Shown here: positions 34,039-43,499 of the stretch, piece by piece | How the letters are laid out: every line of letters starts with the position of its first letter | How positions within the stretch are numbered: the first letter of the stretch is position 1 | DNA from: an uncultured Prevotellaceae bacterium | GTDB taxonomy: Bacteria; Bacteroidota; Bacteroidia; Bacteroidales; Bacteroidaceae | Direction: 5' to 3' | DNA length: 64,000 nucleotides | Assembly (NCBI GenBank): GCA_902764705.1 | Contig: CACWWZ010000009.1 | Coordinates: 1 to 64,000 of the forward strand | The notes under the pieces: model-generated | Database searches by the model: none | Told to the model about the DNA's origin: nothing | What the model saw: only the letters and a program-made list of their open reading frames with translations | Position numbers and translations under genes: made by a program

Positions 34039-35097
34039 TTAGTTAGCTGATTCGAATTCTTTCAGGAAACGTACATCGTTTTCAGAGAACATGCGGAGGT
34101 CTGAAACGCGATACTTCAAGTTGGTGATACGCTCGACACCCATGCCGAAAGCATAGCCGCTGTACTCCTTGGAGTCGATGCCGCACTCTTCCAGCACATT
34201 CGGGTCTACCATACCGCAACCCAGAATCTCTACCCAACCGGTATGTTTGCAGAAACCGCATCCCTCACCGCCGCAGATGAAACATGAAATGTCCATTTCA
34301 GCACTGGGTTCTGTGAACGGGAAGTAGCTGGGACGCAGACGAATCTGTGTGTCAGGTCCGAACATCTCGCGGGCAAACGACAGCAGCACCTGCTTTAAGT
34401 CCGTAAACGACACGTTTTTGTCGATATAAAGTCCCTCTACCTGATGGAAGAAGCAATGTGCACGGGCTGTAATCGCCTCATTGCGATACACGCGACCTGG
34501 ACAAATCACGCGGATCGGTGCCGTCAGCTTACCGTCTTCAGTATGCATGTGCTCCATCACACGGGCCTGTACACTCGAAGTATGCGAGCGCAAGAGAATA
34601 TTTTTGGTGACGTCGTTGGGATGCTGCGAAACGAAGAAGGTGTCCTGCATGTCGCGGGCAGGGTGGTCGGCGGCAAAGTTCATCTTGGTGAACACGTGCA
34701 AGTCGTCCTCCACCTCAGGACCGTCAGCCAGCACAAAGCCCATGCGAGAAAAAATGTCGATAATCTCGTTGGTCACGATGGTCAGCGGATGACGTGTACC
34801 CATGGGAATAGGATAGGGGGTGCGCGTCAGGTCAATGCCGTCGCTTTCATCTTCCTGAGTATCAGTCTGTTCCTTTAATTGGTTAATCTTTTCCAGAGTC
34901 AGCTGCTTCAGCTCGTTGATTTTCATACCTACCGTTTTCTTCTCATCGGCAGCTACTGTGCGGAAGTCATTCATCAACTCGGAAATCAGTCCTTTACGAC
35001 TGAGGTATTTCAAGCGTAGTTGTTCTACTTCTTCTGCGTTTTGTGCGCTTAGTGTCTGTACTTCTTTCAGAAGTTGGTCAATTTTATCAAGTATCAT
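34039..35097 (-). CDS. pheS: Phenylalanyl-tRNA synthetase alpha subunit
   Basis: A 352-residue class II synthetase catalytic subunit. The N-terminal coiled coil (about 1-85) is followed by RTPYPIPMGTRHPLT, motif 2 (RVYRNEAITARAHCFFHQVEGLYID) and motif 3 (GYAFGMGVERI). A CxxC pair (CGGEGCGFCKHTGW) is typical of many PheS. pheT is not in this window. The promoter -7 element lies at 35128-35135, giving a leader of only about 25 bases, so no T-box fits. Confidence 0.96.
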   Translation of the reverse strand: MILDKIDQLLKEVQTLSAQNAEEVEQLRLKYLSRKGLISELMNDFRTVAADEKKTVGMKINELKQLTLEKINQLKEQTDTQEDESDGIDLTRTPYPIPMGTRHPLTIVTNEIIDIFSRMGFVLADGPEVEDDLHVFTKMNFAADHPARDMQDTFFVSQHPNDVTKNILLRSHTSSVQARVMEHMHTEDGKLTAPIRVICPGRVYRNEAITARAHCFFHQVEGLYIDKNVSFTDLKQVLLSFAREMFGPDTQIRLRPSYFPFTEPSAEMDISCFICGGEGCGFCKHTGWVEILGCGMVDPNVLEECGIDSKEYSGYAFGMGVERITNLKYRVSDLRMFSENDVRFLKEFESAN

Positions 35098-35127
35098 ACT
35101 TTTATGTATAGAATTCTATTTCGCCTG

Positions 35128-35135
35128 CAAAAGTA
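35128..35135 (-). promoter_or_regulatory. pheS promoter -7 element, -33 replaced by heptamer repeats
   Basis: On the minus strand the sequence is TACTTTTG, a full match to TAnnTTTG. The -33 position about 20 bases upstream falls in a tandem array of TTCTTCA heptamers (35146-35170) and has no TTTG. Confidence 0.6.
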
Positions 35136-35145
35136 CTAAAAAAAA

Positions 35146-35170
35146 TGAAGAATGAAGAATGAAGAATGAA
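35146..35170. repeat. Heptanucleotide tandem repeat (TGAAGAA, 3.6 units)
   Basis: Three exact TGAAGAA units plus TGAA lie between the pyrF stop and the pheS promoter -7 element. Confidence 0.9.
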
Positions 35171-35183
35171 AAATTTGCTGCCG

Positions 35184-36050
35184 CTAGAAATTATTTTGCA
35201 TTATTTTCGCCATTTGCTCCTGCAACTCTTTTGCTTTCTCTGCGGCCACATCTGCAAAGTCCGCGCCGTTGCTGGCATAGATGATGCCTCGCGAGGAATT
35301 CACCAGCAGACCCACATCGCCTGGAATCATGCCGTATTTGCAAACCTCTTCCAGACTGCCACCCTGTGCTCCGACGCCGGGAACGAGCAGGAAGTGGTTG
35401 GGCACTACCTTTCGGATGTCCTCAAACATTTGGCCCTGTGTGGCACCGACAACATACATCATGTTTTCGTCGTTGCCCCATTGCTTCGAGGTTTTCAGCA
35501 CCTTTTCGAAGAGGCGCTCACCCTGTGCATCTTCCATCAGTTGGAAATCATGGCTGCCTTTGTTTGACGTCAGCGCCAGCAGAATGACCCACTTACCCTC
35601 ATAGCCGAGGAAAGGCGTCACCGAGTCCTCACCCATATAGGGAGCAACGGTCAGGGCATCGACCTGCGTGTCGCCTTCGAAGAAGCTGCGGGCATACATG
35701 GCCGAAGTGTTTCCGATATCTCCGCGCTTGGCGTCGGCAATGATGAGATGGTGGGGATGCTCCTTGTTGAGATGCTTAATCAGTGCATCGTAAGCCTGCA
35801 AGCCGGGAATGCCATAGGCCTCAAAGAAAGCCAGATTGGGCTTATAGGCTACGCAATAGGGAGCTGTCTTGTCAGCGATGATAGCACAGAATGATAGTAA
35901 GGTGCTGCTGATATACGAATTGTCATCAGACACCTTCGACCTTATGTAGTCGCGGCATGCTTGGGGAATCTTGTTTAAATCGGGGTCTAAACCCACGCAG
36001 AGAAACGACTGCTTCTCCTTGATTTGTGCTATCAGTTCTTGTCTGTTCAT
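35184..36050 (-). CDS. pyrF: Orotidine 5'-phosphate decarboxylase
   Basis: A 288-residue OMP decarboxylase of the longer type II branch, for the last step of UMP synthesis. The catalytic Asp-Lys-Asp region is seen in [14 protein letters not shown]. The phosphate-binding end is [10 protein letters not shown]. It overlaps the upstream small membrane protein gene by 4 bases and follows prfA in the same leftward direction. Confidence 0.95.
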   Translation of the reverse strand: MNRQELIAQIKEKQSFLCVGLDPDLNKIPQACRDYIRSKVSDDNSYISSTLLSFCAIIADKTAPYCVAYKPNLAFFEAYGIPGLQAYDALIKHLNKEHPHHLIIADAKRGDIGNTSAMYARSFFEGDTQVDALTVAPYMGEDSVTPFLGYEGKWVILLALTSNKGSHDFQLMEDAQGERLFEKVLKTSKQWGNDENMMYVVGATQGQMFEDIRKVVPNHFLLVPGVGAQGGSLEEVCKYGMIPGDVGLLVNSSRGIIYASNGADFADVAAEKAKELQEQMAKIMQNNF

Positions 36051-36253
36051 AATCTTTTAATCAGTTTAACAATGGATAGAATGACAAATCTTGAAACAAA
36101 GAATGTGATGAGCCATGCAATGAAATATTTCCATATAGGTTCATGCCATTCACTTGCAACAAAGGCTGCAATAAATACAGCCACGTAGTCGGGCCAACTG
36201 TTGACGAAGTGGGTCCATGTCCATTCTTTTTTAACTTCTTTCCAAAATCCCAT
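36047..36253 (-). CDS. Small membrane protein, unknown function
   Basis: A 68-residue protein. A charged N-terminus ([10 protein letters not shown]) is followed by two hydrophobic helices at about 23-35 and 40-62, ending in a basic tail. It is tightly placed between prfA (7-base gap) and pyrF (4-base overlap), which supports it being a real gene. No family was recognised. Confidence 0.7.
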   Translation of the reverse strand: MGFWKEVKKEWTWTHFVNSWPDYVAVFIAAFVASEWHEPIWKYFIAWLITFFVSRFVILSIVKLIKRL

Positions 36254-36260
36254 AATTCAA

Positions 36261-37376
36261 TTATAATTCTGTTTCTTTCATACGTTCTGCATTTTCAGCC
36301 ACAGTCAGCGCATCAATCATGGGCTGAATGTCGCCACCGAGGAAGCCCTGCAGGTCGTGAGTGGTGTAACCGATGCGGTGGTCGGTGACGCGGCCCTGAG
36401 GGAAGTTATAGGTGCGAATCTTTGCTGAACGGTCACCTGTCGAGACCAGTGTCTTACGGCGTGAAGCAATGTCGTCCATATACTTTTGGTGCTCCTTGTC
36501 ATATATAAATGTATACAGGCGCGAGAGAGCACGTTCCTTATTTTTCGGCTGGTCGCGCGTTTCCGTACACTCAATGAGAATCTCTTCCGTCTCACCCGTA
36601 TTGGGGTTCTTCCACATATAGCGCAGGCGGACACCCGATTCTACCTTGTTTACGTTCTGACCACCGGCACCGGAGCTGCGGAAGGTGTCCCACTTGATTT
36701 CGCCCTCGTTGATGTGTACCTCAAACTTATCTGCCTCGGGCAGTACGGCAACGGTGGCTGCCGAGGTGTGCATACGTCCCTGCGTTTCGGTGGCAGGCAC
36801 ACGCTGCACGCGGTGAACACCGCTTTCATATTTCAGCGTGCCATACACGTCGGCTCCGCTGACGGCAAAGTCTATCTCCTTGAAACCGCCTACAGCACCC
36901 TCGCTGACGCTGGTGATACTCAACTGCCAGCCCTTCGAGTCGCAGTAGCTCTTATACATTTTGAAGAGGTCGCCGGCAAACAGGCAGGCCTCGTCGCCGC
37001 CCGTTCCTGCACGGATCTCCATCTGCACGTTCTTCGCATCCTCGGGGTCTTTCGGAATCAGGGCTATCTTGATTTCCTCCTCCAGTTTGGGCTGCAGGGC
37101 CTCGTTCTCAGCCAATTCCTCACGGGCCATCTCCTTCATCTCCGCATCGTCCTCGTTGGCCAAGATGTCCTTGGCTTCCTTGATGCTGTTCAGACAGGCA
37201 ATGTAACGCTTGCGGGCATCCATGATGTCGCCCAGGTCCTTGTATTCCTTCGTCAGTTTCACGAAACGCTGTTGGTCGGCTATCACGTCAGGGTCGGTAA
37301 TCAGCGTCGACACCTCCTCGAACCTCGCCTCCAGTCCGTCCAGTTTCTGTAGAATGCTGTTGCTTGTTTCTGCCAT
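36261..37376 (-). CDS. prfA: Peptide chain release factor 1
   Basis: A 371-residue class I release factor. The peptidyl-tRNA hydrolysis motif GGQ is at 238-240 (GAGGQNVNK). The codon-recognition region shows RVPATETQGR, with PAT of the RF1-type PxT motif. The C-terminal NFPQGRVTDHRIG is typical of RF1. The promoter -7 element TACCTTTG lies at 37405-37412 on the minus strand. Confidence 0.96.
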   Translation of the reverse strand: MAETSNSILQKLDGLEARFEEVSTLITDPDVIADQQRFVKLTKEYKDLGDIMDARKRYIACLNSIKEAKDILANEDDAEMKEMAREELAENEALQPKLEEEIKIALIPKDPEDAKNVQMEIRAGTGGDEACLFAGDLFKMYKSYCDSKGWQLSITSVSEGAVGGFKEIDFAVSGADVYGTLKYESGVHRVQRVPATETQGRMHTSAATVAVLPEADKFEVHINEGEIKWDTFRSSGAGGQNVNKVESGVRLRYMWKNPNTGETEEILIECTETRDQPKNKERALSRLYTFIYDKEHQKYMDDIASRRKTLVSTGDRSAKIRTYNFPQGRVTDHRIGYTTHDLQGFLGGDIQPMIDALTVAENAERMKETEL

Positions 37377-37404
37377 TTTTCTTCGTTGTTTTGTATTTGG
37401 ACTG

Positions 37405-37412
37405 CAAAGGTA
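37405..37412 (-). promoter_or_regulatory. prfA promoter -7 element
   Basis: TACCTTTG on the minus strand, 29 bases before the start codon. The -33 position is T-rich (TTTT) rather than a clean TTTG. Confidence 0.5.
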
Positions 37413-37535
37413 GTAAAAATTTTAGAGATATAAAAAGAATTAACGAAAAAAAGGTGACAAGCGAACAATACTTCACGGTGATGCCAGAGGGGAATCGCCG
37501 CAAGGTCGCGTTTCTAAGAAAGTAATCATGTGTTG

Positions 37536-40247
37536 TCAGTGGCGGCACATGAGTGCGAAGGGACAGGCGTTGCAGGTTCGCAGGTCGTCGGTGGGGACGA
37601 AGGGGACGTTGGGCGAGAAGATTTCTGTGATCTTTTCGTCCAACAGTTCGTTGAAACGCGCCGAGTATTGTGCGATGTCGCGAACGGGTTCGCTACCGAA
37701 ACAGAGCGTGGGGTCGTAGTCATCGCCTCCGGCATGCTGGATGAACAGCAAGGCGGGGGAGACTTTGTAGTCAGGACGCTGACGACTGACGATGTCAGCA
37801 TAGACGAAGGTCTGCAGGTAGTAGTCGGAGTGTTCGTGGATGTTTTCCGGTAGGAAAATGGCCTCGACATCAGCCATGGGTTTGGGCAGCTTGTTACTGG
37901 TTTTGTAGTCGACTACGCGGATGTACTCGTCATTAATGAGATCCAGACGGTCGATACGTCCACCGATGGATGATGGTGAGGTGAGAAGTGAGTGGTGAGT
38001 GGTGAGAGGACGCCTGACGTCGCATTCCAATCCGAGAATGGTGAAAGGAGCCAGTCGCTGGTCGATGGTGATGAGTTGTCGGAGGTAGTGGATAATGACC
38101 TCGCGGTTGATGAGGTGCAGTCCACGCTTCGGAGCACAGGGAATGATGCGGTGGAAAGCTTCGTCGATGGCACGCTCGATTTCCTGCTTCGACTTCAACA
38201 GGTGTTCGAGCAAGGACTTGTCGATCTGTCGGGGCAACTGCTTGTAGATGATGTCGGCCGCCTCGTGGAAGACGGTGCCGAAGATGCGGTTGTCGAGTTC
38301 CTGCTCGTCATCGGGCACTTCGGGTTGCTGGATGTCGGCAACATAGTGGTAGTAGAACTGCAGGGGACAGCGCATGTATTTCGTGATGGCCGTGGGCGAG
38401 AGGAGGGGGTGCTGTGTGGTGAACTGCGACTGCATGACCTGCAGGACGTGAGGCGTCTTTGCGATGGGTTCGGGGTGCCACTTCTGCACGGATTGTCCGG
38501 AGTGGAGCGTCTGTCGGATGATGGCGTGGGGACTTTCGACCATGAGTTGCAGCATGAAACGGCTCATCTCGCCGCGCTGGCCGTCCTCGGTAGAGCTGTT
38601 ATAGAGAATGGTCACGTCGCCGGCTCTTTGCAGCAGGCGGTGGAAATAGTAGGCATAGATGGTGACCTTGTTGTCGATGGTGGTCAGTTCGTAGGCCTGT
38701 CGGATGCTATGGGGAATGAACGACGAGTCGTTGATGCCCCTGGGAATATTTCCCTCGTTGCAGGAGAGCAGCAGCACATGGTCGAAGTCGAGGTTGCGCG
38801 TCTCGAGGACGCCCATCACCTGAATGCCTTCAGCCGGTTCACCGTGGAAGGGAATGCTGGTTTGCTGGATGATCTGCATGGTCAGGCGCTGAAGGGTTGT
38901 CAGGTCTACCGTCAGGTCACCGCTTTGGCGCAGGTTCTCGATGCGGTTGACCAGCGTGTATGCCCTGAACAGCGACTCCTGGAATAGCGGGTCGCTGATA
39001 TCTTCCTTACCATTCGTGGCCACTTCGCGCAGAATCTGCAACAGGGGCTGCTGGTCGTCGCTAATGTAACGGGCGTAGGGATGACGCTGAAAGATGCGCA
39101 GCATGCGGGGCGTGCGTCCCAAGAGCAGCAAATCGAAATGAATCTGGATGAGTGATGCCACAGGAGTCTGCGACAGGGGATAACCGGTGGTGACATTGAC
39201 CTTGTCGACCTCGTCGGGCAGACAATGTACGACGGTTTGCAACAGGTTCTCGTTGCAGAGCACGATAGCCGTGCGGCGGCCGTCGTTCAGACGCTGTCGT
39301 TCGCGCAACCAAGTGCTGACATAGCGTGCCTGGATGTCCTCCGTGGGCGCAGAGATGAAACTGATGTCCTTGGGTATGACGAAGTTGCCATAGATGTCGG
39401 TCGAAGTGACGTCGAGTTCGTTGGGATAGTGTTCCAGATAGCGCCCGATGTACTGTCCGGCCTCGTGACGCTTCAGGTAGTAGTGGTCGAAATCCCAGTA
39501 GAAATGCGCCTTGCTCGCCTGCTTCAATTCGTCGAACAGCTGCATTTCGACCTTCTGTAGCAGATTAAAGCCCACGAACAGATAATGGTCGTAGGTTGAG
39601 AGGTGAGAGGTGAGAGGTGAGAGGTCTCTCTTTGAGAGTGTGGCGTTGCGAAGAGAAGTGACGACTTGACGGTAAAGGGCTCCTTCGTAAGCCAGATTCT
39701 GGGAGGCCAGACGACGGTTGAAATCGTGGTAAATGTCGGCAAAGTGGCTCCAGAGGCTGAGGAAACGTTCTTTCAGCTCGCTGTTGTGGTCTTCGGAGAA
39801 GTTGCTGAAGAAGCGGTGAAGCATCTGGCGCTGTTCGTCGGTAAGGTATGAAATGTCGTCGAGTTCATGGATGTCGCGCAGATTGGCAAAGACGCAGTCT
39901 GCATCGGCCATGTTCTTATCGATGTCGTCGAAGTCGGTCAGCAACAGTTGTCCCCAGCCGTAGAACTTGTCGAGCGTTTCCTGTGAACCGGTGCAAAGGC
40001 AGAACGACTTGTGGAGGTCGCAAACCAACTTGACGGGATCGGCAACCTGCACCTCTGTCTGCTGACGGAACAGTTCGCTGATGGTGATGCTGGCAGGGCT
40101 CCAGATGGGCTTTTTGGCGAGACGTGCCAGGTGTTCGTTCAGAAACAATGAGGCGCGCTTGTTGGGGAACACGACTGCCACGCGAGACAGATTCATGCCG
40201 TATTTGCTGAGCATGTCGTCAGCGACGTATTCTAGGAAACTCTTCAT
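37536..40247 (-). CDS. addB: AddB-like PD-(D/E)XK nuclease/helicase-like subunit
   Basis: A 903-residue partner of the AddA-type helicase, for double-strand-break end resection. The N-terminal inactivated helicase part begins VAVVFPNKRAS, lacking a clean GKT as in many AddB. The C-terminal nuclease has GGRIDRLDL and VVDYKTSNK at about 760-785. An Fe-S-type Cys set is suggested by MRCPLQFYY (about 640) and the terminal CNACPFALMC. Two stretches encoded by heptanucleotide repeats give variable loops (LSPLTSHLS and LTTHHSLLTSPSS). It starts 12 bases after addA. Confidence 0.88.
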   Translation of the reverse strand: MKSFLEYVADDMLSKYGMNLSRVAVVFPNKRASLFLNEHLARLAKKPIWSPASITISELFRQQTEVQVADPVKLVCDLHKSFCLCTGSQETLDKFYGWGQLLLTDFDDIDKNMADADCVFANLRDIHELDDISYLTDEQRQMLHRFFSNFSEDHNSELKERFLSLWSHFADIYHDFNRRLASQNLAYEGALYRQVVTSLRNATLSKRDLSPLTSHLSTYDHYLFVGFNLLQKVEMQLFDELKQASKAHFYWDFDHYYLKRHEAGQYIGRYLEHYPNELDVTSTDIYGNFVIPKDISFISAPTEDIQARYVSTWLRERQRLNDGRRTAIVLCNENLLQTVVHCLPDEVDKVNVTTGYPLSQTPVASLIQIHFDLLLLGRTPRMLRIFQRHPYARYISDDQQPLLQILREVATNGKEDISDPLFQESLFRAYTLVNRIENLRQSGDLTVDLTTLQRLTMQIIQQTSIPFHGEPAEGIQVMGVLETRNLDFDHVLLLSCNEGNIPRGINDSSFIPHSIRQAYELTTIDNKVTIYAYYFHRLLQRAGDVTILYNSSTEDGQRGEMSRFMLQLMVESPHAIIRQTLHSGQSVQKWHPEPIAKTPHVLQVMQSQFTTQHPLLSPTAITKYMRCPLQFYYHYVADIQQPEVPDDEQELDNRIFGTVFHEAADIIYKQLPRQIDKSLLEHLLKSKQEIERAIDEAFHRIIPCAPKRGLHLINREVIIHYLRQLITIDQRLAPFTILGLECDVRRPLTTHHSLLTSPSSIGGRIDRLDLINDEYIRVVDYKTSNKLPKPMADVEAIFLPENIHEHSDYYLQTFVYADIVSRQRPDYKVSPALLFIQHAGGDDYDPTLCFGSEPVRDIAQYSARFNELLDEKITEIFSPNVPFVPTDDLRTCNACPFALMCRH
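37981..38008. repeat. Heptanucleotide repeat inside addB (GTGAGTG type, four units)
   Basis: Units GTGAGAA, GTGAGTG, GTGAGTG and GTGAGAG run head to tail inside the coding sequence, just before the nuclease GGRID motif. Confidence 0.85.
39598..39625. repeat. Heptanucleotide repeat inside addB (GAGAGGT, four exact units)
   Basis: Four exact GAGAGGT units lie within the coding sequence of the N-terminal half of addB. Because 7 is not a multiple of 3, each unit is read in a different frame. Confidence 0.9.
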
Positions 40248-40259
40248 CTTCTCTAAACT

Positions 40260-43200
40260 CTAAACTCTCACTTCTTCTACCTTATTATTATATACATACC
40301 AGAGCCATCCCCGCACGTTGGGCATGTTCATCGAGCGAAGCAATTGCATGTACTCGCGAACCTGATCGAGATATTCCGGTTTGGGACGTCCGAACTTGAA
40401 ATCGACAACATGGGTCTCATGACCGTCAGTCATCACGCGGTCGGGACGACGTTCCTGCATGTTGCCCTGACTGTCGACACAGAGAATGCTGCACTCGTTG
40501 AACAGTTGCCAGCGATTGGAGAACCAGTTCTTGATGCGTGGACTTTCCAGGCGTTTGCGCAACAGCGCAGTCACCTGTTCGGCTGTTATCTCGTCGTCAT
40601 AGAGCACACCGTCGTGTTGCAGCTGTTGCAAGGCGTGGTCGATGTCAGCACTGGTGCGAATGGTGGAGAACACATTGTGGAGCACACTGCCTATCTTCAT
40701 GTAGCTCATCTCCAGCTGTTCATCGTCGCCATCGATGAATTCACGGCTTTTGTTGCTCTGACGGAACTCGGTCTTCATGTCGAAACTCTCGATGCTGACG
40801 CATTGGGAAGTGACGGGCTGTAGGAACACGTTTTCCGATATCCGGGGATCTTGGTCCCCATGATCCGCGGTGTTGACAGACAGTTGTCCGTAAGAGAATG
40901 TTATCGGACGTTCTTTGTCGTCCATCCCTTCAAGGCTACTATCCTTGAGAGCCAGTTTCGGCAACACGCTCTCTATCAATGCCGTACGGCTGCCCTTGGC
41001 GTCGCGACGCCCCATGACAAAGAGGTTCCTGGATGCGCGGGTGAAGGCGACATAGAGCAGGTTCAGGTTATCAACGGTGGTCTGAAGATGCTCGTCGAGA
41101 TAGTCGTGCTCATAAATGGTTCCCATCATCTGTTTGCCGATGTAGTCGATGGGGGCTATAGGCAATGCGTCGAATGGCGCTTCATGTGGTTGCAAGAAGA
41201 GCAGGTCGCTATGATCGAGTCGCCAGTCGCAGAACGGAATGATGACATTGTCGAACTCAAGGCCCTTGCTCTTATGAATGGAGAGTATGCGGATGCCGTC
41301 GGTGACAACGCTTTGAATCGTCTTGCTACAAATGGTCTCTTCCCACTCACGAACAAAAGCATCGATATCAGTGCTGTTGTCGAGTGAAAACTTATTCAGT
41401 TGGTCGTAGAACGTGCAGACATATGCGCTCTCTTCCTTGAGGCGTTCCAGCTGGAAAATGCTGAAGAGCCTTTCTGCCAGTTCGTAGAGCGACAGGTGGA
41501 GCAGGGCAGGGGCCTGCTGGAGGAATCCGTCAGGAAGCGAATCGTCGAGGGAGCGGTCTTTGATAAACAATTCGCTCTCGACAGTCTGGTTGCCTAATAC
41601 CGAACGCTGATAGAGCTTGGCAATGGTGGCTTTGGCCAACAGGTCGTCAGGATGGGTAAGCAGGTGAAGTGCCTGGACAAGCAGACAGACGCTAACAGAA
41701 GCATCGAGCCGGAAAGCCTCGTCGCTGACAATACTTACACGAGGAATGTTTTCTCTGACATAGTCGGCTATCGCTGGAATGATGTTGTTGGTTCGTACCA
41801 AGATGGCAATCTCCTGTGGCTTCACCCCCTGATCCAGCAGCATGGAGATGGTGTCGGCAAGTTGGGCGAGTGACTCCGTCTGATAGTCTTTCGCGGGAAG
41901 CAGCGTGATGTTGACCAATCCGTTTTTATCACGTTTCTTAGGCACTTCCTGGCATACATCGGCATAGGCGTGCTGGAGTTGTTCAGCTCCGGCAGGGTAA
42001 TGTTCGTATTGTGAATCGTATTCCTGTTTAGCGGCCTCGGTGAAGAACGCGTTATTGAACTCTATGATATGACGTTCGGAGCGGTAATTGGTCTTCAACG
42101 GCAGAATGTTCATCATCTCTTTATCACAAGAGAATTCCTGGTCAATGGCATTTAGGAGTCGCCAGTCGCCAGAGCGCCAGCGATAGATGCTTTGTTTGAC
42201 GTCGCCCACAATAAGATTTTCGGTATCGACATGACTCATGCACTCTTGCAGCAAGACTTTGAAATTCTGCCATTGTACGGTCGACGTGTCCTGAAACTCG
42301 TCAATCATAATGTGTTCCAGACGGGTACCAATCTTTTCAAAGATGAATGGCGAGTCGCTGTCTTTGATGAGCGAGTGGAGCAACTGCTGAGTGTCGCTAA
42401 GCAAGAAACGGTTGGCTTCGTCATTCATCTCGCGTACCTTCTGTTCGATGCTGTCAAGGAGACGAAGCTGATTCAGGTGACGCAGGGTGAGATCGGCCGA
42501 TTTGTACAGTTTCCACTGGCGGGGTTGTTCGGTAATGGCTTGCTGCAAAATGGGGATGAGGGTGGATTCTGCCAAGGCTTGTATAAAGTCAGCACGATGG
42601 CTTTTCTTGGTACTCCATTTGGAGGCGTCTAAGCAGTCTGTCACACGTGAGCCGATGATGCTCTCGTTGAAGATGCCATTCTGGAGCTTTCGGAAAAAAC
42701 TGGCAACCCCGCTTTTCCCATAGCTAAGATCGGTGTCGGAGAGTCCCTCCGCTTCAAGGATGTCGAAGAAGTGGTCGCCGATTTCCTTCATGTGCTGTAA
42801 GGCATCCGAGCGAATCTGCCGCAGCTGACTCATGTAGTTGCTCAAGAAGTTCTTCTGGTGAATCAGCTTGTTCAGCTCACCGCTCTTTTCCTTGTAATTG
42901 TCGCGGAAGATAGTGCGCCCGAACTGTTTTACCTGTCCGATGATATTCCACGAATGGTTGTCGCCGATGGTTTCCATGATGTATTTCAGAATCCACTGCA
43001 ACATGACGTCGGTATGAGTGAGCGAGTCTATCAGCTGGTCGACGGCCTGTTCTTCCACTTGAATGTCGTTCAGTCCGATTCGCAGATTCGCTGTCAGGTC
43101 GAGTTCGCGGGCCAGATTGCGAAGGACGCTTTGGAAGAAGCTGTCGATGGTCTCCACGCGGAAATAGCTGTAGTTGTGAAGCAGCTGATGAAGTGCTTCA

Positions 43201-43499
43201 CCAGCCTGCTTGCTAACTTGCGACTCTGACAGTCCCGTAGCTTTGACAATGTGTTCCATGTAGTCAGAAGAGTCGGGCAGTTGTTTCCAGATGCCGTAAA
43301 GCTGGCTGAGAATGCGCATCTTCATCTCTTCTGTTGCCTTGTTGGTAAAGGTAACTGCAAGAATCGAGCGATAACTCATAGGGTTTAAGACCAGCAACTT
43401 GATATATTCTGTGGCAAGTGTAAACGTCTTTCCACTTCCTGCACTGGCTTTATATACGGTTAAAGCCTTCCTAATCTTTTGGTTTTGTTCTTGTTTCAT
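40260..43499 (-). CDS. addA: AddA-like UvrD/RecB-family helicase-nuclease
   Basis: About 1079 residues. Superfamily 1 helicase motifs are KASAGSGKTFTLA (Walker A at about 18-25), AVTFTNKATEEM (Ia), MIDEFQDTS (Walker B), GDVKQSIYRWR (III), the LSIHKSKGLEFDNVI motif (V) and LLYVAFTRA (VI). A C-terminal RecB-type nuclease is suggested by RRPDRVMTDG and HVVDFKFGRP. Together with the following addB it forms a recombinational repair complex. ATG at 43499 shares one base with the DUF5686 stop (TAATG), so it is preferred to the ATG 6 bases earlier. Confidence 0.93.
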   Translation of the reverse strand: MKQEQNQKIRKALTVYKASAGSGKTFTLATEYIKLLVLNPMSYRSILAVTFTNKATEEMKMRILSQLYGIWKQLPDSSDYMEHIVKATGLSESQVSKQAGEALHQLLHNYSYFRVETIDSFFQSVLRNLARELDLTANLRIGLNDIQVEEQAVDQLIDSLTHTDVMLQWILKYIMETIGDNHSWNIIGQVKQFGRTIFRDNYKEKSGELNKLIHQKNFLSNYMSQLRQIRSDALQHMKEIGDHFFDILEAEGLSDTDLSYGKSGVASFFRKLQNGIFNESIIGSRVTDCLDASKWSTKKSHRADFIQALAESTLIPILQQAITEQPRQWKLYKSADLTLRHLNQLRLLDSIEQKVREMNDEANRFLLSDTQQLLHSLIKDSDSPFIFEKIGTRLEHIMIDEFQDTSTVQWQNFKVLLQECMSHVDTENLIVGDVKQSIYRWRSGDWRLLNAIDQEFSCDKEMMNILPLKTNYRSERHIIEFNNAFFTEAAKQEYDSQYEHYPAGAEQLQHAYADVCQEVPKKRDKNGLVNITLLPAKDYQTESLAQLADTISMLLDQGVKPQEIAILVRTNNIIPAIADYVRENIPRVSIVSDEAFRLDASVSVCLLVQALHLLTHPDDLLAKATIAKLYQRSVLGNQTVESELFIKDRSLDDSLPDGFLQQAPALLHLSLYELAERLFSIFQLERLKEESAYVCTFYDQLNKFSLDNSTDIDAFVREWEETICSKTIQSVVTDGIRILSIHKSKGLEFDNVIIPFCDWRLDHSDLLFLQPHEAPFDALPIAPIDYIGKQMMGTIYEHDYLDEHLQTTVDNLNLLYVAFTRASRNLFVMGRRDAKGSRTALIESVLPKLALKDSSLEGMDDKERPITFSYGQLSVNTADHGDQDPRISENVFLQPVTSQCVSIESFDMKTEFRQSNKSREFIDGDDEQLEMSYMKIGSVLHNVFSTIRTSADIDHALQQLQHDGVLYDDEITAEQVTALLRKRLESPRIKNWFSNRWQLFNECSILCVDSQGNMQERRPDRVMTDGHETHVVDFKFGRPKPEYLDQVREYMQLLRSMNMPNVRGWLWYVYNNKVEEVRV

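Noticed and set aside
34916-35155. T-box or other long leader regulating pheS
   Set aside because: The promoter -7 at 35128-35135 leaves only about 25 leader bases before the start codon.
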